A DNA stretch of 64,000 nucleotides from Malus domestica (lineage: Eukaryota > Streptophyta > Magnoliopsida > Rosales > Rosaceae): the NCBI RefSeq assembly GCF_042453785.1, contig NC_091670.1, positions 40,125,501 to 40,189,500 of the forward strand, given 5' to 3'. This document shows positions 57,835-64,000 of this stretch, piece after piece. The notes under the pieces were generated by a model. That model was not told the origin of the DNA and made no database searches. It saw only the letters and a list, made by a program, of their open reading frames with translations. The translations under genes and the position numbers were made by a program. Numbering within the stretch: the first letter of the stretch is position 1; each line of letters begins with the position of its first letter.

Positions 57835-58007
57835 CTAGAAGTCTTTTCTTGTTCCTCCTATTGACACTCCCCGATCCCGATATTCCACGAACACCAAGAT
57901 AGGCATGTGTTGGCCGACACCCGAGGGTGACGAAAGCCATTTATTGAAAGCAAATGCTGAGAATAAAGAATAAATAAGACTTATAAATTTAAATATAATG
58001 AATAAGG

Positions 58008-58257
58008 CATGGACTCTGTTGTGGGGAGCATTGCACGTGACACCAATCCATGCGCAAACAGTAGTTGCAGACCAGTTTTTTGCCATGACAATGTGAGGGT
58101 CATGAGTGATGTTGGATTTGAGAGCAAGCAGGGCAGATTGGTCTGTGGTGATGTTGGTTACTGCTGCCGCCACAATGAAGCTACGAAGAAAGCAGTGCAG
58201 CAGCGGCAGCAACAGATTCGTACACCGAAATGGTGAGGACCGAGCTCTTCCCTCCAT
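58008..58257 (-). pseudogene. N-terminal fragment of an LRR receptor-like kinase
   Basis: On the minus strand, Met at 58257 begins a signal peptide-like region (LLLPLLHCFLRSFIVAAA) followed by an LRR N-terminal cap (TNITTDQSALLALKSNITHD, then NWSATTVCAWIGVTCNAPHN and RVHAL). The similarity then ends in unrelated AT-rich sequence. It is the opposite end of the kind of gene whose membrane and kinase parts lie at 39490-40378, but whether the two come from one gene is unknown. Alone it could encode at most a short secreted peptide. Confidence 0.75.
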
Positions 58258-58963
58258 GAGGTACGCGCGGCTGTTGACTTTGTCTTATACAAGAGGCTGC
58301 AAGTGAAGAAATTTTATGAAGTAATTTTCTCTGTTTCAGTTGTATGTCACTTTCATGCTTGAAATATTTCTTGATCTATGAAAAGAAACTTATGTGCTCT
58401 CCACGTTTATATCATGAAAGGACATCTCGCACAATCGATGCGTGTGACACTTCCTTTTCTTCTTTTTTAGTAGTATGTTGCTTTTAATCCCCCGTTTGAA
58501 GAGCGTTTGCGGAGAGGCTAGTAAGAACCTTATAGAAGTCAATGTGCCCTTTGAGGAATTAAGGGGACAGAAGGCCTCTTAACAACCTTAATAAGATAAC
58601 TATAAACAAAAGAAGATAGGATAACTTCTGTAGGAAAATTGAGTAGAATAAAGCCTTTGCCTAATCCTCGATTCAAATCGCAAACGAGCATAATGGTTAG
58701 AATTGCAGAAGACTGGAAATTAATCCTTATTGTTTCAATTAAATCAATACAATCTGATTTCAAACTCCATCAGCCTTCAAAATGAAAGTTCATGGAAGAT
58801 CTAAATAAGTTTCAAGTACATGGGAGCCAAGAACAAGATGGCCGGGAAAATATTTCTCTTTTGATTCTGCTGTAATATATGCAATCGGGTACATTTTGCA
58901 GTCAAACAAATTGAGGAAACGTAAGTATGCTAAAACTAATATATGTAACGCGCAACCTGCCTA
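58258..58963. other. Spacer and likely 3' end of the polyol transporter gene
   Basis: No gene is recognised. The part nearest 58964 is presumably the 3'UTR of the transporter on the minus strand. Confidence 0.4.
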
Positions 58964-61346
58964 TTATGGCTCCAGACTTGTTGCAGGCTCTACTATTGGA
59001 AGCTTGTTCTGCACTAGACGTTCTGCATCTCCCATTTCAACCTCACCACCGCCTTGCCATTCTCCTTCGTCTTGGAAAAGCTTTTCAATTTCTTCCAAAG
59101 TCTTTCCTTTTGTTTCTGGAACACATGTGTGGACAAAAGCAACAGAGAGAGCTGAAATCATTGAAAAAATAAAGAAGGTTCCTGCCACTGTTATTGCTCC
59201 AGACACGGAGAGGAATGACATGGTAATCACACCACTACTAACCCTACTACCAACGGCCCCAAGGGCGGATGCTTGAGCTCGAAGCTTTAGAGGGAAGACT
59301 TCCGATGACAATACCCAACAAATTGGGCCAATTCCTACTGAGAAGAAAGCTACATTCCCACAAACAGCTAATATTGCCGCTCCAATCCCCAGTTTCCCCT
59401 GTCCTGGCAATGCTAGAGCAATGCTCAGAAGAAATAAACAAGAGGTCATTCCTATAGTGCCCACATAAAGCAAAGGCTTTCTCCCCACTCTGTCAATCAG
59501 AAAGATAGCTACCAAAATGAACACAGTTTTGGTAAAACCAACAACAACAGTTGCAGCAAGAACTTCAGTGTTGCCTTTAATCCCAGCATCTTTGAAAATC
59601 GTAGGACTATAATACACAAGTGCATCAATACCAGTAATCTGTTGGAAACATTGGATTCCACAACCAGTAATCAGCATTCGTCGAACTGCAGGATTAGGAA
59701 TAAAAATTTCGCGCCATATAGCTTTTGCTTCATAGTTTTCAGCATTGGCCATCCCTGCGGCTTGCTGTATTTCTGCCAATCTATCCTCAACATCTTTTTC
59801 ACTCTCATTAGTCCTGGTCAATACCATCCTTGCTTCTTCCATCCTATTCTGTGTCACCAACCACCTTGGGGACTCCGGGATCACAAAAAGAGCAAATCCA
59901 AGAAAGACCGAAGGTATGATCCCCACACCAAGCATGACCCTCCAGCTTATATGTACCGGAAGTCCTGAAAAAACATAATTTGATATATATCCAAGCAGGA
60001 TCCCAAAATTTATAAATATCTCAGGAAAAGATGTAAGAGAGCCTCGTGCTGTTGCAGAAGAAATCTCAGCAATGTAAACAGGCGCAACCATGACCCCGAA
60101 CCCTATCCCCACCCCAGCAAAGAGTCTACCAATCATCAGTACTGTGAAATTAGGAGCAAGTGCCATTATAAGAGCACCAGTCTGAAAGACAATTGATGCC
60201 AATGCAATTGTCCACTTTCTACCAATGACATCGGATGTTTTTCCACCGGCTAAGCTTCCCAATAGGGAGATGATACTCAAAATTCCAACAAGAAGTTCTA
60301 GTTGTACGTTGGTGATTTTCAGATCCTCTTGGATGAATATAATTGCTCCACTCATTACACCCACATCTGCATTGTGATAAAACAGACATCATAAACCAGG
60401 CAGTTGTACTGCATAAAAGTTACCAGCTAAGTAAAGGGATAAACAAACACCGGTGAAGAAGTATTAAAGTTTCCGCTTACACAAGACCAAAATCACAATG
60501 AACCAAGCCAATGTTACGCCATTTTTTTCAAAGGGGAGCCCTTATCTTCTGGTGCATTTAGTATTGAACAAATCAAAGGAGAATCAACGGATAAAAACAA
60601 AGGGAGGAACGCAGAAGTAAAAAAAGGGAGCATGAAAACCTTCCCCTTTTTCGAAAAAGCCATAACTTTAAGAGTCAAAACAGGTTCTTTACTTCGCTAC
60701 GCCATTTCAACTGCTCAAAGCATTGAAAATGGATCTTGGAACATGACACATTAACTTCACATTGGCAACATTTGTCACTCAAAATTTCTGGAACTTAAAT
60801 CCAAATTGGATACACTTACTCGGATTATCTTACTGAAATTTAGACAACTAGACAAGTGTTTTTTTAACAATTAAGTCGGAAAAACATCCTTAAAAATTCT
60901 ACATCTAAATATAGTTGTCTAGTTAATTTCAATAACTAAATAAATATATTTCCAACCATTAAATCCCGATAGGAGTTTGCCAAACAAGCAGATCAAGCAG
61001 AATTACAGAAACATATAATTATACCAATAAAATAAAATAAAACAAGAAAAATGCAAAAAAAGCAAAATGGTCGGGCAGATCAAGCGAAAAACAAAACATA
61101 GATCAAGGAAAGAGAATGAAACAAACCGTATCCAAGAAGCACGGAATTGAGGGAGGCAAAGATTGCGCAGGCGAAGACATATCTCTCGGTATTTTTGTCG
61201 GTCAATGGAGCATCTTCCTCTGTCTCTCCGACCTCGGACTCCATTCTCTTGTACTTGGTCTTGCTCCCTCCGAGTTGAAATTCGCACCCAGCAACCCCAT
61301 TCTCAGCTGCATTCCCGTTTTGCTGCCCACCCAGCAACCCCATCAC
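58964..61346 (-). CDS. PLT4: Polyol/monosaccharide transporter, PLT4-like (MFS sugar porter)
   Basis: A plasma-membrane proton-coupled polyol or monosaccharide carrier of the PLT group, most like Arabidopsis polyol transporter 4. Two coding exons, 61346-61127 and 60366-58964, join in phase (GGATACG|ATGTGGG) to give 540 aa, within the family's normal length. Sugar-porter signatures are GRKW after the second membrane segment, PESPRWLV, QQITGIDALVYYSP, DRVGRKPLL and VPETKGKTLEEIE. About twelve membrane segments are apparent, with the N-terminus hydrophilic (residues 1-55). The start MGLLGGQQNGN matches the family. In Rosaceae, sorbitol is a major transport sugar, so the gene may be relevant to sugar-alcohol movement, but substrate cannot be told from sequence. 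No break was seen. Confidence 0.92.
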
Positions 61347-61500
61347 CCTCTTTCTCTCTCTCTTACCCCTCTCTCTCTCTCTCCTCTGTTCTGACGAGGT
61401 GGGAGAGAAAAGAAGGACCTTTTTTTACGTGGGCAGCTGTTTTTTCGAGTTCTTAATCCGATCGAACTCAGATTTCCGAAAAAAACAAAAGAATTATTGT
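61347..61500 (-). promoter_or_regulatory. 5'UTR of the PLT4-like gene with (CT/GA) tract
   Basis: Immediately upstream of the start codon the strand carries GA-rich sequence (61340-61390), a common feature of plant 5'UTRs. Confidence 0.45.
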
Positions 61501-61947
61501 GGGTTTTGTGACTTTTGTCTCAGATCTGGAACAGAGGAGGAGGGATTTTTGGTTATGTTTTCTGTCTCTACGGACGATCCCGCGTTTTTCGGGTTTTTTT
61601 TCTTCCTTTATTGCCGTCTGTGTCGGCTTTTCCCTTTTTTCTGAAGCAAAACGGAGGATTTTTTAACATTTTACTTGAAGAAATTGGGTGTTTTGTGATT
61701 TACCGAACAAATTACTATTTATAAACCAAATTAGGACCTAATTAGTACACTCTTTGACTATGTATACAGTACATGTGAGACTTAATGTATAAATTGAGTG
61801 TATTTTGGCTCACCACCGTCAAGCTGTGTAGTCATCACCTATTTATTATTATGTAATAAATTTAAATTTTGAGATTTGTATCTATCCATTAAATAGATCT
61901 CGAAATTTAAATTTATATAACAATGATAAAAAAGAGTAAAAAATATC

Positions 61948-61992
61948 GTATCCAGTGCACAAGGCTCTTGCTTTACGCAGGGTCTGGAAGAG
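61948..61992 (-). mobile_element. Truncated Au-type SINE (3' part)
   Basis: The sequence TCCAGTGCACAAGGCTCTTG...GCAGGGTCTGGAAGAG matches the 3' part of the SINE at 3768-3937. Only about 45 bp remain, so it is a truncated, older copy. Confidence 0.7.
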
Positions 61993-62551
61993 TGATGAAC
62001 AAAAATATTTCCGTATAAATTATTACGAGTAAAGTTACGAATAACATATTAGTTGTACAATTACAATGCCTTAATTTTTTTTAATAAAACGTAAAATTAT
62101 TTAGATACATTTTCTGGCACAATCTCTAATATAATTGAGATTCATATACAACAGAGTTTATATCACTTGAGAGTGTTTTTTTTATTGACAAATAAAAGTA
62201 TCATTCAACCGTCATATAAAGTCATTTTATATAACACTTTGGACAAATCAATGTTGAAACTTTCTTCTTCTTTAAAAAAAATAAACGTTGAAACTTCTTT
62301 CGTTGGAAAATTAGGACAAAATATTCCTTCAAATCAAGGATCAAAATGATAACACTGGTAATTCTATTTAAATTGGAAGACAATCTTCTTCGGATTATAT
62401 CCTTTGTAGAAATCTACCATAATTGTAAATTCATGCTATTTAAAAAAAAAGTGAAACTAATTAGTGACTTCGTTACAATAGTCTACCATTTTGAAGGAGA
62501 TCAGAGTGAAATAATAAATCACTCTCTATTTCTTAAGCATAGAAGAGGTAT

Positions 62552-62911
62552 GCACAGCCTGAAAGTGACGTCAAGGAATATATAATATAATTATAAAAGG
62601 ACAACGATTGTCTGTCATCTTTGTTCCCGTGTCCTTCTGTTTGTATGGTCACGGTTAAGCTACGTCAACATTTTATATTACTATTCATTTTTGTCTTATT
62701 ATCTCTATAAAAAACAATATAAAATATTAACGTTGCTTAACCGTCACCACACAAAACAGGAGGGCACGAAAACAAAGAAGGCAGACAATCTTTGCCCTTA
62801 TAAAAGAATGCACAGCATGAAAGTGACGTCAAGGAATATATAATATAATTAGAAAAGAATGCACAGCATGAAAGTGACGTCAATAAATATTATATATAAG
62901 TACAAAAATAT
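62552..62911. repeat. Tandem 51-bp repeat, three copies, each with TGACGTCA
   Basis: Units begin GCACAGC(C/A)TGAAAGTGACGTCA at 62552, 62810 and 62861. The second and third are 51 bp apart. The first is separated from the second by the 198-bp MITE at 62600-62797 plus its 9-bp duplication; subtracting both restores the 51-bp spacing. Each unit carries the palindrome TGACGTCA, a bZIP (TGA-type) binding core, although the third diverges just after it. Confidence 0.88.
62600..62797. mobile_element. Foldback MITE, 198 bp, Mutator-type 9-bp duplication
   Basis: The element is a long imperfect hairpin. Its left arm (GACAACGATTGTCTG..., CCCGTGTCCTTCTGTTTG, GGTCACGGTTAAGC) pairs with its right arm. 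The flanking repeat is TTATAAAAG at 62591-62599 and 62798-62806. A 9-bp duplication suggests a Mutator-like origin. It has no coding capacity. Confidence 0.85.
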
Positions 62912-63749
62912 ATAAAAACACAGAGAATACCATTCCAAAACTTACGTTGCCAGCAAGCAAAGTGGGGCCAGATGTCGCTTTGTAGTTGAGCTAAGTTTTC
63001 ACATATTTTGGGCTTAGCCCACTCAAACTGTCATATGGGCCTGAAATTTTAAGCCCAATTATTATTATAGTAGCTTCTCTGACGTTGAATAATTAGGGTT
63101 TTGTAGAGACATTTTCAGATAATTAAAAGCATTTTTTTACAGTCTTTTGTATAATATAGCTTGTGTAAAAGTTCTTTGAAAATGAATTAAAGCACTTGTG
63201 ATGGAATTACTTTCGATACCAATCTTAAGTAAAAATGCAAGTGAATCCAGAAAAAACACTTTAAAAGACATTCATAAAAAACGCTTCCAAGAGGATCTAA
63301 ATTAAGTGTTTCTTCAAAAAGCGTTTTCTATTGTTTTGTATTAGGAACTTGAATTTTTATATTACAATGTTTGAGAGTCAAAATGCTTCATACGAAAAAA
63401 CCTTCAGTAGAGCAATGAACACCCGTAGTAATAAATAACTTATTGGATGACTCTGAAAGTCCGACCGCGTGACACCCTTACTGAAGAGATTCTCTCCCTT
63501 AATTGGGCTTCATATGGGTCCCCAGCCCACTTAAAACCTGACGCATCCACAAACTTTGATATGGGCTATCAGGCCCAACTACGGTGGCCTCTCACGTGGT
63601 GAGTCACGTGCCAATTCTTGCACGCTGTAAATACCATTCCCATTTCCTGCCCAAATTATCTTCCCAAATTGTTTACACGCGCGGCCACTCTGAGAGAGCC
63701 TCTTTCCTCTCGATTCGGTTTTCCGCTGTTCGCTTTCCGATCCCGAACC
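62912..63749 (+). promoter_or_regulatory. Upstream region and 5'UTR of the SF3B2-like gene
   Basis: AT-rich spacer passes into GC-richer DNA before the start codon. Plant promoter-type CACGTG boxes occur at 63594-63599 and 63605-63610. The exact promoter start cannot be fixed. Confidence 0.4.
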
Positions 63750-63968
63750 ATGACTGCGGAGGTTCTCGCGCAGCCAAACGGCGCCGTCGCGAACGGCGAC
63801 CTGAACGGAATCCCTAACAACAACGCCGCCGCCGCCAAGAAGTCGAGGGAGAGCGAGCGACGCCGTCGCAGGAGAAAGCAGAAGAAGAACAACAAAGCCT
63901 CTCAGGCGCCGGAGTCCAGCGCCGGCGAGACCGACGATGACGTCAAGGAGAATAATGATACTCAGCAG
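63750..63968 (+). CDS. SF3B2: Splicing factor 3B subunit 2-like protein, first coding exon (runs off window)
   Basis: The start ATG at 63750 begins TAEVLAQPNGAVANGDLNGI, then a highly basic run (SRESERRRRRRKQKKNNKAS) and an acidic stretch (GETDDDVKENNDTQQ) before a GT donor at 63969. This matches the N-terminus of plant SF3B2 (SAP145-like), a U2 snRNP subunit that holds the branch-point region. Only 73 codons are in the window, and the SAP, proline-rich and other domains must lie beyond 64000. Recognition is from the N-terminus alone. Confidence 0.75.
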
Positions 63969-64000
63969 GTTCTTCGCCTCCCTCTCCCTCTGATTCTTTT

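Noticed and set aside
1-64000. CRISPR arrays, tRNA or rRNA genes, phage-like or bacterial operons
   Set aside because: None were seen. The spliced genes and plant repeats show eukaryotic nuclear DNA, and the only tRNA-like sequences are the SINEs.

Overview
The window is plant nuclear DNA: intron-rich genes with GT-AG splice sites, AT-rich spacers, MITEs, a tRNA-derived Au-type SINE and small LTR elements. A common spacer repeat at 50.42-50.58 kb looks like one I associate with apple and pear, so a Rosaceae tree (Malus/Pyrus type) is my best guess. That assignment is inference from sequence feel, not a database match.

Layout. (1) 0.1-8.4 kb: a complete CPL1-like RNA polymerase II CTD phosphatase on the minus strand. 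All 17 coding exons can be joined in frame (961 aa). (2) 8.4-13.1 kb: a spacer with two PIF/Harbinger-like MITEs. (3) 13.1-19.3 kb: a complete WAPL cohesin-release gene on the plus strand (12 coding exons, 900 aa). (4) 19.3-51.7 kb: a repeatedly duplicated block. Its units combine a WAPL 3'UTR tail, a Mutator-like MITE, F-box debris, an epoxide hydrolase pseudogene, a VIP5/RTF1 pseudogene fragment and a TIR-NB-LRR (TNL) resistance gene, the last on the minus strand. TNL1 (23.7-28.8 kb) is intact at 1180 aa. TNL2 (34.8-38.9 kb) is intact except for an altered splice donor before its C-terminal domain. TNL3 (44.7-47.6 kb) has lost part of its LRRs to a deletion with a MITE end in the gap. Upstream of it, an illegitimate junction has fused the P-loop of one TNL to the TIR of another (48.3-49.05 kb), and a further TIR exon lies at 50.8-51.5 kb. 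(5) 51.7-58.3 kb: transposon-rich DNA with small LTR elements, a 930-bp hAT element and a receptor-kinase N-terminal fragment. (6) 59-61.3 kb: a complete polyol transporter 4-like gene. (7) 63.75 kb to the edge: the first coding exon of an SF3B2-like splicing factor.

How the parts work together. CPL1, WAPL, PLT4 and SF3B2 are single housekeeping-type genes that frame a fast-evolving immune-receptor cluster. The TNLs share an unusual plan: an N-terminal transmembrane segment, a Ser-rich linker that varies in copy number, then TIR, NB-ARC, LRR, a C-JID-like domain and an Asp/His-rich tail of variable length. Captured or broken pieces of host genes (uL18m, plastid FBPase, VIP5, epoxide hydrolase, LRR receptor kinase, F-box) are scattered through the cluster. 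The most unusual structures are the NB-TIR chimeric exon, the variable linker and tail repeats, and the Harbinger-like element carrying a uL18m fragment.
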